From a bacterium (GTDB lineage: Bacteria > Bacillota > Clostridia > Lachnospirales > Lachnospiraceae): DNA of 64,000 nt. Of this stretch, positions 26,942-36,291 are shown in pieces (position 1 is the first letter of the stretch; each line of letters begins with the position of its first letter). Below the pieces are notes generated by a model. That model saw only the letters and a list, made by a program, of their open reading frames with translations. It made no database searches and was not told the origin of the DNA. The stretch is from positions 383,609 to 447,608 of the forward strand of contig JAMPFT010000001.1 of NCBI GenBank assembly GCA_023664305.1. The letters are read 5' to 3'. The position numbers were made by a program, and so were the translations under genes.

Positions 26942-28187
26942 TTATGATCCTCGCTCCCAGTTCTCTGAAATCCCTGCAGATATTTTCATATCCGCGGTAG
27001 ATATAGGGACATCCCGTCACGGTTGTCTTCCCCCGCGCCATCAGCCCTGCCGTCACCAGCGCAGCGCCGCCCCTGAGCTCCTTTGCCTCCACTCTGCTTC
27101 CGTGCAGGGCGTCAACCCCTCTCACCAGGACATGCCGCACGTCCGTCTGCTCGATGTCCGCTCCCATCCGGCGCAGCTCCTCCACAATCCGAAACCTGTC
27201 CTCGAATATCGTTTCCTCTATCTGCGTGACGCCGTCCCCGACCGTCTCCACCGCCAATGCCATGGACTGAAGATCCGTGGGAAACCCCGGGTACGGCGCA
27301 GTCCGGATGCATCCCGCAGCGCTTGGCCTGGCCGGCCCCTGCACATAGATTCCCTGCTCCGAAAAACAGAAATGCGCTCCCATGCGCCCGGCCGTCTCCA
27401 TCACCGCGGTCATCTCCTCCCGCGGCGCTCTTTCCAGAAGCACGCTTCCTCCCGTCCCCACACAGGCCAGCAGATATGTCCCCGCCACAATCCTGTCCGC
27501 GGGAACCGTATACTCCGTGCCGCAAAGCCTCTTTCCTCCCCGCACCGAGATCCTTCCGGTTCCTTCTCCTTCGATCTCCGCCCCGCAGTTTTTCAGGTAT
27601 CCGCACAGCGCCGTAATCTCCGGCTCCCTTGCCGCGCCCTCTAAAAGCGTGTCTCCCTCCGCCATGACCGCCGCAAGAATCACATTTTCCGTGACCCCTA
27701 CGCTGGGCACGGGCAGCGCAATCGACGCGCCGTGAAGCCCGTCCGCAGCGGCCTTAAGCATTCCGCCGTCCCGGCCAAACCTGGCTCCCATCTGTTCCAA
27801 CGCAGCCAGGTGCAGATCGATAGGGCGGGCCCCGATAACGCAGCCGCCCGGATGCTCCATCACAACCTCGCCGCAGCGTCCCAGCATAGCGCCCAGCAGG
27901 TACATGGAAGAGCGCATTCCCCGCACAGCCTCCGAACGCATCTTCTCTCTTCTCACATGAGAGGAATCCACCGTTATCCCGTTATCCTGCCAGCTTACGG
28001 TACAGCCCAGACTCTGCAGCAGGCTGACCATAGCATAGACATCCGCGATCCTGGGACAATTCCGCAAAAGAGAGGTTTCACCCGTGAGCAGGGCCGCTGC
28101 CAATATCGGAAGGGCCGCATTTTTCGACCCCTGAATACAAACCTTTCCCTGCAGGGCGACTCCGCCCTGTATACTGATTGAATCCAT
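26934..28187 (-). CDS. murA: UDP-GlcNAc 1-carboxyvinyltransferase MurA
   Basis: This enzyme performs the first committed step of peptidoglycan synthesis, adding enolpyruvate from PEP to UDP-GlcNAc in the cytoplasm. The 417 residues match the family. KNAALPILAA is near residue 22, and the catalytic loop cysteine targeted by fosfomycin is visible in PGGCVIGARPIDLH near residue 117. The C-terminus has RGGAALVTAGLMARG. It sits where murG would be expected between spoVE and divIB in many clostridial dcw clusters. The ATG follows AGAGG. Confidence 0.95.
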   Translation of the reverse strand: MDSISIQGGVALQGKVCIQGSKNAALPILAAALLTGETSLLRNCPRIADVYAMVSLLQSLGCTVSWQDNGITVDSSHVRREKMRSEAVRGMRSSMYLLGAMLGRCGEVVMEHPGGCVIGARPIDLHLAALEQMGARFGRDGGMLKAAADGLHGASIALPVPSVGVTENVILAAVMAEGDTLLEGAAREPEITALCGYLKNCGAEIEGEGTGRISVRGGKRLCGTEYTVPADRIVAGTYLLACVGTGGSVLLERAPREEMTAVMETAGRMGAHFCFSEQGIYVQGPARPSAAGCIRTAPYPGFPTDLQSMALAVETVGDGVTQIEETIFEDRFRIVEELRRMGADIEQTDVRHVLVRGVDALHGSRVEAKELRGGAALVTAGLMARGKTTVTGCPYIYRGYENICRDFRELGARIISV

Positions 28188-28251
28188 ATGCCTCTGCCTG
28201 GAATAAGATTACTATATCCTATGAAACAGAGCTTTTCCGCGTACCTTGTTT

Positions 28252-29421
28252 TTACAATTCCTTCAGCTGGATCCGTTTGGCTACGCTTAAGACCAGACCG
28301 ATCTCTATCAGCAGAAACATGACCGACGACCCTCCGTAACTGATAAACGGGAGCGATATCCCGGTGTTCGGTATCGTGTTCGTCACGACGGCGATATTCA
28401 GAATCGCCTGGATGGCGATGTGTCCCATCACTCCCACCACCAGCATGGCCCCGAACAGATCCGGCGCGTTGTTGGCAATCACCATCATTCTCCAGAGAAG
28501 CATGATAAACATGAGAATGATGGCTACGGCGCCAAACAGACCCAGCTCCTCGCAGATAATGGAAAAAATCATATCGTTCTGGGCCTCCGGCAGAAAGCTG
28601 AGCTTCTGCATGCTGCGGCCCAGCCCCTTGCCCCACACTCCTCCGCTGGCGATGGCGTACAGAGCCTGCAGGGTCTGGAAGCCCTTATCCTGCGCCTGGC
28701 TCTCCGGATCCAGCCAGGCAGCGATGCGTTCGCTTCGGAATCCGCCCAGCTCTCCCCCGGAGGATACGATCAGAAAGACCAGAACCGACACCGCCGCCAC
28801 GCCGCAAAGTCCCATAATCACGAATTTTTTGTAATCGGGACTTGCCACGAACACCATTAAAACCGAAATCCCCAGAATGATGATGGCGGAGCTCAAATTC
28901 TTTGTAATCAGGTATACCTCCAAAACGATCGGCATGGGAAGCAGCACCATAAACAGAAAGCCCTTCATGGTACGGACGCCTTTGCCGATCTTACAGACCA
29001 TCACCGCCAAAAACAGGATCATCCCCAGCTTCGCCACCTCCGCCGGCTGCAGGTTTAAACCGAGAACCGGAATCTTGATCCAGCGATAGGCCCCGTGGGA
29101 TTTGACCCCCAAAGACGTCTTCACCAGCGGGATCAATGCCGCGGATATAATATAGCCCAGCACATAAAACCGCTCCCAGAAATGGTAGGGGATGTTCGCC
29201 ACAAAAATCATAAGCACAAGTCCTATGACGATGGCGATCAGCTGCTTTCTCAGGTAATACGCCGCATCCTTGAAGTCCTGAAACGCCTCGTAGGAGCTGG
29301 CCGAATAAATCATGATCAGGCCGAACCCCAGCAGAAACAGCACGATAAACAGAAGACTATAGTCAAAGAAGTATTCTGATTGTTCTTTTCTTTTCCGCCT
29401 TGTAGCTCTCTGTGTCGCCAT
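28252..29421 (-). CDS. ftsW: FtsW/SpoVE-type SEDS glycosyltransferase
   Basis: A SEDS-family polytopic membrane protein of 389 residues with about ten membrane helices, after a basic cytoplasmic tail. Family motifs are KSHGAYRWIKIPVLGLNLQPAEVAKLG, FLPEAQNDMIFSIICEELG and TGISLPFISYGGSSVM. These enzymes polymerise lipid II together with a class B PBP. By position in the dcw cluster it is FtsW or its sporulation paralogue SpoVE, which sequence alone does not separate. It starts eight bases after murD. Confidence 0.92.
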   Translation of the reverse strand: MATQRATRRKRKEQSEYFFDYSLLFIVLFLLGFGLIMIYSASSYEAFQDFKDAAYYLRKQLIAIVIGLVLMIFVANIPYHFWERFYVLGYIISAALIPLVKTSLGVKSHGAYRWIKIPVLGLNLQPAEVAKLGMILFLAVMVCKIGKGVRTMKGFLFMVLLPMPIVLEVYLITKNLSSAIIILGISVLMVFVASPDYKKFVIMGLCGVAAVSVLVFLIVSSGGELGGFRSERIAAWLDPESQAQDKGFQTLQALYAIASGGVWGKGLGRSMQKLSFLPEAQNDMIFSIICEELGLFGAVAIILMFIMLLWRMMVIANNAPDLFGAMLVVGVMGHIAIQAILNIAVVTNTIPNTGISLPFISYGGSSVMFLLIEIGLVLSVAKRIQLKEL

Positions 29422-29429
29422 AATACTCC

Positions 29430-30818
29430 TTAATCTTCCAGACTCCTGACATATTCCTTAAAAAGCTGCCCCCGCACCTCATAGTTCGGAAACATTCCCC
29501 AGCTGGCGCAGGCCGGGGATAGCAGCACCGCGTCCCCGGGCTCCGCCAGCTTTGTACAAAGCTTCAGGCACTCCTCATAAGTATCCGCGAAACGGATCCG
29601 GTCAAAGCCGTGTTTTCTGGCGCATTCCGCGATCTTTTCCCTGGTCTGCCCGATCAGCACCAGCCACTTCACTTTGCCGTCAAAGCTCTCGATCCACCCG
29701 TCGTATTCGCTCTGCTTATCGTACCCGCCCCCGATGAGGACCGTCGGTTTGCTCATGGCGCGTATTCCCTGGATCGCCGCATCCGGGTTGGTTCCCTTGG
29801 AATCGTTGTAATAATCCACGCCCGCCTTTGTATCCACATATTCAATCCTGTGCTCCACCGCGCGGAACTCGCGGATTACGGAGCATATCGTATCCGTCGG
29901 CACCCCCATGGCTTCCGCCACCGCCACGGCGGCCATCACGTTTTCCACATTGCACATGCCCACAAGTCTCATGTCCTTCCGGATATCCAGTATCTCCTCC
30001 GTCCGCCCGGCCGTGCTTCTGACAATTTTTTCCCCCCGCAGCCAATAGCCCGTCTTCAGCTCGCAGGCGGTCGAAAAAAACACTACCCTGGCAGGGCATC
30101 TTTCTGCGAAAGCTCTCGTATATCCGTTGTCGTAATTCAGGACGCACACGTCATCCTTCGTCTGGTTTTTCGCGATAGCTTCCTTGGCCACCACATAGGC
30201 CTCCATCGTGTGATGCCTGTTCAGATGGTCTGGCGTAATGTTTAAGATCGCCGACACTGCCGGGTGGAAATCCCGTATGGTCTCCAGCTGGAAGGAACTG
30301 ATTTCTCCGACCGTCACTGTCTCCGAATCCGTCTTCAGACATTCTGAGGTATAGGGATCTCCGATATTTCCCACCACATACACGTTTTCTTCCCCTAAGT
30401 GGGCTTTCATGATCTCGCCCACAAGAGTGGTCGTGGTCGTCTTTCCGTTGGTGCCGGTGATCGCCGCCACCCGGCCCTTTTCCTCCCTGTAGCCCAGCTC
30501 GATCTCGCCTATGATCTCTACTCCCTTTTCCCGAAGCATATTCACGAGCGGAATATCCACCGGCACCCCGGGGCTTAAGACCGCCGTCCCCACACTGTCT
30601 GCAACGTCCTGCGGAAGCTCTCCCGCAATACAGTACACGGCGCTGTCCGGCGCAAGCTTTGCCCTTATTTTATCCGCCGACATGTTTTTGTCGCTGTCAT
30701 ACAGCACGACATTCTTTCCCAGATACTCCAACAGGGCCGCCGAACCGATTCCGCTGATCCCCGAACCTACCACAAGATAATTTTCTGACAATCCCGTTTC
30801 CTTCTTTCTTCTATTCAT
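29430..30818 (-). CDS. murD: UDP-N-acetylmuramoylalanine-D-glutamate ligase MurD
   Basis: A cytoplasmic Mur ligase of 462 residues adding D-glutamate to UDP-MurNAc-L-Ala. It has the N-terminal Rossmann motif YLVVGSGISGIG, the ATP loop AAITGTNGKTTTTTLVGEI near residue 115, INITPDHLNRHHTMEAYV, and DYYNDSKGTNPDAAIQGI, all typical. I place the start at ATG 30818 (MNRRKKETG), 12 bases after mraY; a longer frame would run into mraY. Its ribosome site is weak, so translation may depend on coupling to mraY. Confidence 0.95.
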   Translation of the reverse strand: MNRRKKETGLSENYLVVGSGISGIGSAALLEYLGKNVVLYDSDKNMSADKIRAKLAPDSAVYCIAGELPQDVADSVGTAVLSPGVPVDIPLVNMLREKGVEIIGEIELGYREEKGRVAAITGTNGKTTTTTLVGEIMKAHLGEENVYVVGNIGDPYTSECLKTDSETVTVGEISSFQLETIRDFHPAVSAILNITPDHLNRHHTMEAYVVAKEAIAKNQTKDDVCVLNYDNGYTRAFAERCPARVVFFSTACELKTGYWLRGEKIVRSTAGRTEEILDIRKDMRLVGMCNVENVMAAVAVAEAMGVPTDTICSVIREFRAVEHRIEYVDTKAGVDYYNDSKGTNPDAAIQGIRAMSKPTVLIGGGYDKQSEYDGWIESFDGKVKWLVLIGQTREKIAECARKHGFDRIRFADTYEECLKLCTKLAEPGDAVLLSPACASWGMFPNYEVRGQLFKEYVRSLED

Positions 30819-30829
30819 GATGCGTCCGT

Positions 30830-31786
30830 TCACAGAGCCAGAAGCCCCACCAGGCACATGACCGCCGTAACGATTGTAAACAGCGCCGTTATCCTGGTCT
30901 CGGACCAGCCGCACAACTCAAAGTGATGATGCAGAGGCGCCATTCGAAACAGCCGCTTTCCGCCGGTCGCCTTAAAATACGCTACCTGCAGAATCACGGA
31001 TAACACCTCCGCCAGATAAATAATTCCTACAATGGCGATGAAAAGCGGCATCTGGAGCACATAACCGCACGCCGCCACGAATCCGCCCAGCGCAAGCGAT
31101 CCCGTATCTCCCATAAATACAGCCGCAGGATATACATTAAAGAGAAGGAATCCCAAAAGAGCGCCCGCCGCCGCGCAGGCTGCCGGTTCTATCCCGCTTC
31201 CCTCGCCGATCGCCACCGCGGCAAAAAAGACCGCGACCATCAGGGTGACGCTTCCCGCCAGTCCGTCCAGACCGTCCGTAAAATTCACGCCGTTTACCGT
31301 CCCCAGCACGACAAAGAAAAGGAAGGGCAGATTCCAGATCCCGAAATCCAGAAAAAAGTTTTCCGTAAAGGGCACCCGCATGGCCAAAGACACATCCGTA
31401 AAACGGAGCAGATACCAGACGAAAACTCCCGTGACGGCAATCTGCCCGATAAGCTTCTGAAACGGCGTCAGGCCCATGGAGCGCCTGCAGACCACCTTTA
31501 TGTAATCGTCCAGAAAGCCGATCAGCCCAAAGCCCGCCGTAAGAAGCAGGATCGGCGCGGTTTTGGGATAATCCTTTAAGAAAATAACCGTCGTTGCCAC
31601 AATCCCCAGCAGGATCAGCACTCCTCCCATGGTGGGCGTCCCGTTCTTTTTCAGGTGCGCCGCCGGGCCGTCCTCTCTCACCGTCTGGCCGAATTTCAGC
31701 CTTTTAAGCCACGGAATTACCACGGGACCGAGAAGCGAGCTTATGCCGAAAGAAATCAGCGCCGCCAAAATACATACCTTACTCAT
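30830..31786 (-). CDS. mraY: Phospho-MurNAc-pentapeptide transferase MraY
   Basis: An integral membrane enzyme of 318 residues making lipid I from UDP-MurNAc-pentapeptide and undecaprenyl phosphate. Motifs include HLKKNGTPTMGGVLIL near residue 45, FGLIGFLDDYIKV with the DD pair, NFTDGLDGLAG, FMGDTGSLALGG and APLHHHFELCGWSETRI. Its start overlaps the upstream PBP gene by four bases, indicating coupling. Slightly shorter than enterobacterial MraY, as usual in Firmicutes. Confidence 0.96.
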   Translation of the reverse strand: MSKVCILAALISFGISSLLGPVVIPWLKRLKFGQTVREDGPAAHLKKNGTPTMGGVLILLGIVATTVIFLKDYPKTAPILLLTAGFGLIGFLDDYIKVVCRRSMGLTPFQKLIGQIAVTGVFVWYLLRFTDVSLAMRVPFTENFFLDFGIWNLPFLFFVVLGTVNGVNFTDGLDGLAGSVTLMVAVFFAAVAIGEGSGIEPAACAAAGALLGFLLFNVYPAAVFMGDTGSLALGGFVAACGYVLQMPLFIAIVGIIYLAEVLSVILQVAYFKATGGKRLFRMAPLHHHFELCGWSETRITALFTIVTAVMCLVGLLAL

Positions 31787-33534
31787 TCCTGCTCCTCTCC
31801 TTGATTATACCCCATTATCCCCAAATACGGAAGAATATTTTCAAAAAGCTGTCGGACGATGGGAGCCGCCACCTGTCCGCCGTAATAGACTCCCTGAGGA
31901 TTGTGTACAATGGCAAGAGCGATCACCTGAGGATCGTCTGCGGGCGCAAACCCTATATAGGAGGCGATATATCTGCCGCTTCCCCTGGGCAGCGTCTGGC
32001 TGGTCGCTGTCTTCCCGCCGATTCGGAAGCCTGCGATACTGCCGTTTTTCCCGGTTCCCTCCGACACCACCATCTCCAGGATCTCCCGCATCTTCCCGCT
32101 GGTCTCCTCCGACACGATTCCCTCTCTCACCGGATACTCAAACACCTCCAGGACATTTCCGTCGGCGTCGAGCGTCTTCACGCCAAAGTGCGGCGTAATC
32201 CGGTTTCCCCCGTTTACGATGGAGGACGCCGTAGTGATCAGCTGAATCGGCGTAATCTGGAAAGACTGTCCGAACGCCACCGTGGCCAACTCCACATTCC
32301 CCATATTCTCCTTTTTATGCATAATGGTTCCCGCCTCGCCGGGCAGATCGATCCCCGTCTTTTCCTTCAGGCCAAAATGCTCAAAATACTCGTAATAGCT
32401 GTCGATTCCCAGCCGCAGGCCCACGGAAATCAGCGCCGGATTGCAGGAGTTCATCATACAGTGCGTGAAATCCTGCGTCCCGTGTCCCGCCGTCTTGTGA
32501 CAGCGGATTTTCCTGTCGTCCACCACGATAAAGCCCGGACAGTTAAAGGTGCTCTGAGGCGTGATTGCTCCCTCCTCCAGTCCTGCCGCCGCGGTGATGA
32601 TCTTAAAGGTGGAGCCCGGCTCATAGGTATCGTTGATACAGCCGTTTCTCCAGATACTGTTTAAAAGGTTCTGCTTTTCCTCCTCGGAAAGTTCGTCCGG
32701 CGTCCCCTCCGGCAGCTCATAGGGGTTGTTCAGGTCAAATTCCGGCACATCCACCATGGCGTAAATCTCGCCGTTTTGAGGGTTCATCACCAGAATGGAA
32801 ACACTGTCCGCTTCCTTTGTGGCCATGGCCTGGCCTGCCAGCTGTGTGGCATAGGACTGGATATTCATGTCGATGCTGATGCTCAGATCGCTGCCGCTCA
32901 CCGGCTCAAGCCTTCGCTCCCCGGCGGCTTCCACCTCGATCCCCTTCGCGTCCGTCACCGTGAGGATCTTTCCGTCAACTCCCTTCAGATACTCTTCGTA
33001 TATAACCTCCAAGCCCAGGATCCCCTGATTGTCTCCCCCGGTAAATCCCAACACCTTGCTTGCCAGATCGCCGTAGGGGTAATAGCGCTTATAGTCTTCG
33101 TCCACCTTTACTCCCGCCAGGTCATACTCCCGGATCCTGTCTCCCACCGCCTTATCCACATTGCTTCGGATCCGTTCCATGGACGAGTACTTTTCCACCC
33201 GCTTTCTCACATATTCCTCGGACAGGGAAAGCTCTCTGCACAAAACCTCCACCACCTGATCCGGATTTTCAATCTGATTATGTATCACGGACACGGTACA
33301 GACCGACTTGTTGTCGGCCAGTACGACGCCGTTGCGGTCTGTTATCTTCCCTCTCGCCGCCTTAATGTTCCTTTCCCTCTCATGAAGATCGGTGGCCTGG
33401 GCGGAATAATGATCGGCTTCCCATATGTAAAGGTAGATCAGTCTTCCGAACAGAAAGACCAAAATCCCCGCGCATCCGAGAAAAATCGTCAGGATCTTCT
33501 TCCTGTGAAAAAGCTTATTGTTGTCCGTCAACAT
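31783..33534 (-). CDS. Class B penicillin-binding protein, SpoVD/FtsI-like, with KTAT motif
   Basis: A transpeptidase of 583 residues with one N-terminal membrane helix (about 14-34), a dimerisation domain with KAARGKITDRNGVVLA, and a transpeptidase domain. The catalytic SxxK is GSTFKIITAAAG near residue 305 and the SxN is MMNSCNPALI. The third motif reads GGKTATSQ, so KTA replaces the usual KTG; I checked the codons (AAG ACA GCG ACC). There is no PASTA domain. It is the second of two adjacent class B PBPs and overlaps mraY by four bases. By order it is probably the SpoVD-type cortex/septum enzyme, but either PBP could be the division one. Confidence 0.9.
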   Translation of the reverse strand: MLTDNNKLFHRKKILTIFLGCAGILVFLFGRLIYLYIWEADHYSAQATDLHERERNIKAARGKITDRNGVVLADNKSVCTVSVIHNQIENPDQVVEVLCRELSLSEEYVRKRVEKYSSMERIRSNVDKAVGDRIREYDLAGVKVDEDYKRYYPYGDLASKVLGFTGGDNQGILGLEVIYEEYLKGVDGKILTVTDAKGIEVEAAGERRLEPVSGSDLSISIDMNIQSYATQLAGQAMATKEADSVSILVMNPQNGEIYAMVDVPEFDLNNPYELPEGTPDELSEEEKQNLLNSIWRNGCINDTYEPGSTFKIITAAAGLEEGAITPQSTFNCPGFIVVDDRKIRCHKTAGHGTQDFTHCMMNSCNPALISVGLRLGIDSYYEYFEHFGLKEKTGIDLPGEAGTIMHKKENMGNVELATVAFGQSFQITPIQLITTASSIVNGGNRITPHFGVKTLDADGNVLEVFEYPVREGIVSEETSGKMREILEMVVSEGTGKNGSIAGFRIGGKTATSQTLPRGSGRYIASYIGFAPADDPQVIALAIVHNPQGVYYGGQVAAPIVRQLFENILPYLGIMGYNQGEEQE

Positions 33535-33537
33535 AAA

Positions 33538-33587
33538 AACCTCATAAAAAAGGTGTTTCTATACTTTATTCCCCTTTTTATGAGGTT
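33538..33587 (-). promoter_or_regulatory. Hairpin masking the ribosome site of the second PBP gene
   Basis: A perfect 13-base inverted repeat (AACCTCATAAAAA and its complement, 24-base loop) fills the gap between the two PBP genes. On the minus strand the second arm contains the GAGG that serves as ribosome site for the ATG at 33534. The hairpin could hide that site or act as a processing or attenuation element. A classic terminator is possible but the T run is short and leads straight into the start codon. Confidence 0.5.
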
Positions 33588-33597
33588 ATGAGTTTCT

Positions 33598-35775
33598 TTA
33601 GTTTATGTTGGGATTCACCGGCCCGTTTACGCCCAACACCGTTTCCTCTCCCTCGATCAGAGCTCCGTCCTGAGGGTCGTATCGGTCCCCGGTCTCCGGG
33701 TTCACCCGGTAACCGGTCTCCGGATCCACCGGATAACTCATCCAGGCCGTCGGACTCCCTTCCGTCCCGGCCGCCCCCTGCTCCGTCCCGGTTCCGGACT
33801 GTGCCGCATACTGGCTTGTAATCGCCAGCTGCCGCTCCTCCAGCTCCGCGACCTCCGCCTCGCTTAACGGCTCCGTCATGAAGATATTCAGGTACGGCAG
33901 AAGCTCCGTCAGAATATTGCGCACAATGCCTGTGGCAAACCTGGCGTTGCCCTGCTTTTCCGCGTTGGGCCGATCCACCACCACATAGATGGCAATCTGC
34001 GGATCGTCCGCAGGCGCATAACCCATAAAGGAGACCACATGCTCCGTCTCGGATCTCTTGTGTGTGTTCTGGTCAATGGTCTCAGCCGTCCCTGTCTTCC
34101 CGCCGATCATGTATCCCGCGGGTCTCGCGGTGGTTCCCGTCCCGTACTCCACTACCGCCCTGCAATACTGTCTGATGTACTCGGAGGTCGTCTCGGAGAC
34201 CGTCTGCTTCAGCAGTCTGGGCTCGATGCTCTCCACCACGGCGCCGTTTGCGTTCGTCACCTTATCCACCATGTGCGGCTCATAATAGTATCCTCCGTTG
34301 ATCAACGAGCTGAAAGCCGTGATCATCTGGATCATGGTGGAGTTAAAGTTTTGCCCGAAGCTGTTGGTGGCAAGATCCGTAGGCCCCATGCTCTGCGCGC
34401 TGTAGATCAAAGACGCCGTTCTTGCCTCCCCCGCCAGATCCACGTTTGTCTTAAGGCCGAAATTGAAAATATTCTGGTATTCGCAGAAATCGTCCGCCCC
34501 CAAAAGAGCGGCGATCCGCATCATGGACACATTACAGGACTTTGCCACCGCGCGCTCCAGCGTAAGGGTTCCCCTTGTCGAATCGTGGCACTTGATTTCG
34601 TAACCGCCGATTTCCAGCATTCCGTTACACTCAAAGGTGCTTCCCGGCGCAATGGCCCCCTTCTCCAGCGCAGCCGCCACGGTGAAGGGCTTTGCCACGG
34701 AGCCGGGCTCATAGGTGCCGGTGATACAGTAGTTCTTCCACAGGTTGTTCAGATTCAGATACAGCTGCTCCTCGTCCATAGCGTCCAGCGCCGCCTGATC
34801 GATCGTCTTTCCGGTTTTCCGGACTTCAAAATAGCCGTTGGCGTTGGTAATCTGCTCCACCATCATGGAGCCGATCAGGCTCTGGGGATTCCGCACATCG
34901 TTCAGATCGTATCCGGGCGCGCTGGCCATGGCAAGGATTTCTCCCGTGTCTATCCACTGAATGATACATCCCACATTTTCCGCACCGTTCCCGGTATGCG
35001 CTTCGTTCCTGTGCTCCTCCATAAACCGGTTCAGATATTTTTCCACGATCATCTGAGCGTTCAGATCGATCGTGCTGTGGATGCTGTAACCGTCCACGGC
35101 GGACTTTATCGTTCTCTCCAGCTCCAGGTCGTCGTTCAGATAACCGTACTCCCTGCCGTTGATCCCGTTTAACACGTCATTGTAATATTCTTCCAGCCCG
35201 TAGGCTCCCTGTCCGTCCGAGCTGGTAAACCCTATCGCATCCGCCGCCAGAGAACCGTACGGATAAACTCTCTTGTATTCCTCCTCAAACCATACGCCCT
35301 GAATGTTCTTATCTTCCTGCTGAGCGGCAAGGAACCCGCTGATCTGCTCGTAACTGAGCCGCTTCAACGGCACATACCAGGAAGACGTCTTGTGAGATGC
35401 CACATACTGCCGTATCGCGGACATATCCAGATCAAAATTCTGTCCCAGGGCCGCAAGCGTCGGCTCCAGATAAGGCGTTTTTCCGCTCAGCTCCGCGTTC
35501 ATAACCTTGGCGTCGATCACCAGATTATAGACCTTTTCGCTGGTCGCAATCCTCGTTCCCTTCGCGTCTACGATGTCGCCGCGCCGAAAGGGGATCGTGG
35601 TAGAGGAATAATGCTGTTGAATCAGAACCTGCTTTTGATACTGATCCTTGCTCTCTCTGACCAGCCGCAGCATCTGCACGCTCAGCCCCGCGAAAGCCAT
35701 CAGAATAAAAAAGTACAGCACCACCAGCTTTTTCTGCATTTTAATGGAAAATTTTCTGTTTTTCTGTCCGCTCAC
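33598..35775 (-). CDS. Class B penicillin-binding protein, FtsI/PbpB-like
   Basis: A division-type transpeptidase of 725 residues with one membrane helix at about 17-38, a pedestal domain (IPFRRGDIVDAKGTRIA), and a transpeptidase domain with GSVAKPFTVAAAL (active serine near residue 370), AKSCNVSMM and GGKTGTAET. All three catalytic motifs are intact. The last 60 residues are a low-complexity tail rich in Gly, Thr, Asp and Pro (DPETGYRVNPETGDRYDPQDG in part) instead of PASTA domains. It starts 12 bases after ftsL and is the more likely septal FtsI. Confidence 0.9.
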   Translation of the reverse strand: MSGQKNRKFSIKMQKKLVVLYFFILMAFAGLSVQMLRLVRESKDQYQKQVLIQQHYSSTTIPFRRGDIVDAKGTRIATSEKVYNLVIDAKVMNAELSGKTPYLEPTLAALGQNFDLDMSAIRQYVASHKTSSWYVPLKRLSYEQISGFLAAQQEDKNIQGVWFEEEYKRVYPYGSLAADAIGFTSSDGQGAYGLEEYYNDVLNGINGREYGYLNDDLELERTIKSAVDGYSIHSTIDLNAQMIVEKYLNRFMEEHRNEAHTGNGAENVGCIIQWIDTGEILAMASAPGYDLNDVRNPQSLIGSMMVEQITNANGYFEVRKTGKTIDQAALDAMDEEQLYLNLNNLWKNYCITGTYEPGSVAKPFTVAAALEKGAIAPGSTFECNGMLEIGGYEIKCHDSTRGTLTLERAVAKSCNVSMMRIAALLGADDFCEYQNIFNFGLKTNVDLAGEARTASLIYSAQSMGPTDLATNSFGQNFNSTMIQMITAFSSLINGGYYYEPHMVDKVTNANGAVVESIEPRLLKQTVSETTSEYIRQYCRAVVEYGTGTTARPAGYMIGGKTGTAETIDQNTHKRSETEHVVSFMGYAPADDPQIAIYVVVDRPNAEKQGNARFATGIVRNILTELLPYLNIFMTEPLSEAEVAELEERQLAITSQYAAQSGTGTEQGAAGTEGSPTAWMSYPVDPETGYRVNPETGDRYDPQDGALIEGEETVLGVNGPVNPNIN

Positions 35776-35787
35776 ACCGCACTCCCG

Positions 35788-36285
35788 TCAATTATTCTCA
35801 GACACCGGACGCATATACTCGGTTCCCTCGTTGGTATAAAAAATAATCTGATCCTCCTTCGCGTAGGTCATGCCCAGCTCGCCGATGGCAATCCTCTTGA
35901 TCTCCTCCAGATTGATGCTGCTGATAATCCTGTTATACTCCTCGTCATTGGCGGTTTTCAGACTGTTCAGCTCGCTCTCCTTGGACGCGACGCTTCTGGT
36001 CCGGCTGGTCAGCTCCGCCTGAAGCTGAATATAGTTGACCAGAATCAGGGTCGCCGCGCACAGAGCCGCCGCCAGGAAAAAAACATACCCGGCGCTCATA
36101 TACCGCGCCCTGTCCCTGTTTTTCCGCACGGCCGTGTCTACACGCCTTTCAGGCTCCGGCCGGCTGTATACCTCCAATTTGGGCGCAGTATTCCCGTAAA
36201 CGTAAGCCTGACGGGTTCTTTCGTCTCTCCGCATCCTGTCTTTCTCATATGCAGTTTTTCTGACATTCCTTCTGCTCTGCCCCAT
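35788..36285 (-). CDS. ftsL: Cell division protein FtsL-like
   Basis: A bitopic protein of 165 residues with a long, very basic cytoplasmic N-terminus (to about residue 62), one membrane helix (YVFFLAAALCAATLILVNYI), and an extracellular coiled coil ending in ELGMTYAKEDQIIFY, a typical FtsL ending. It would join FtsQ/DivIB and the septal PBP. Identification rests on topology and position between rsmH and the first PBP, since FtsL sequences diverge strongly. Confidence 0.85.
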   Translation of the reverse strand: MGQSRRNVRKTAYEKDRMRRDERTRQAYVYGNTAPKLEVYSRPEPERRVDTAVRKNRDRARYMSAGYVFFLAAALCAATLILVNYIQLQAELTSRTRSVASKESELNSLKTANDEEYNRIISSINLEEIKRIAIGELGMTYAKEDQIIFYTNEGTEYMRPVSENN

Positions 36286-36291
36286 ACTCTT

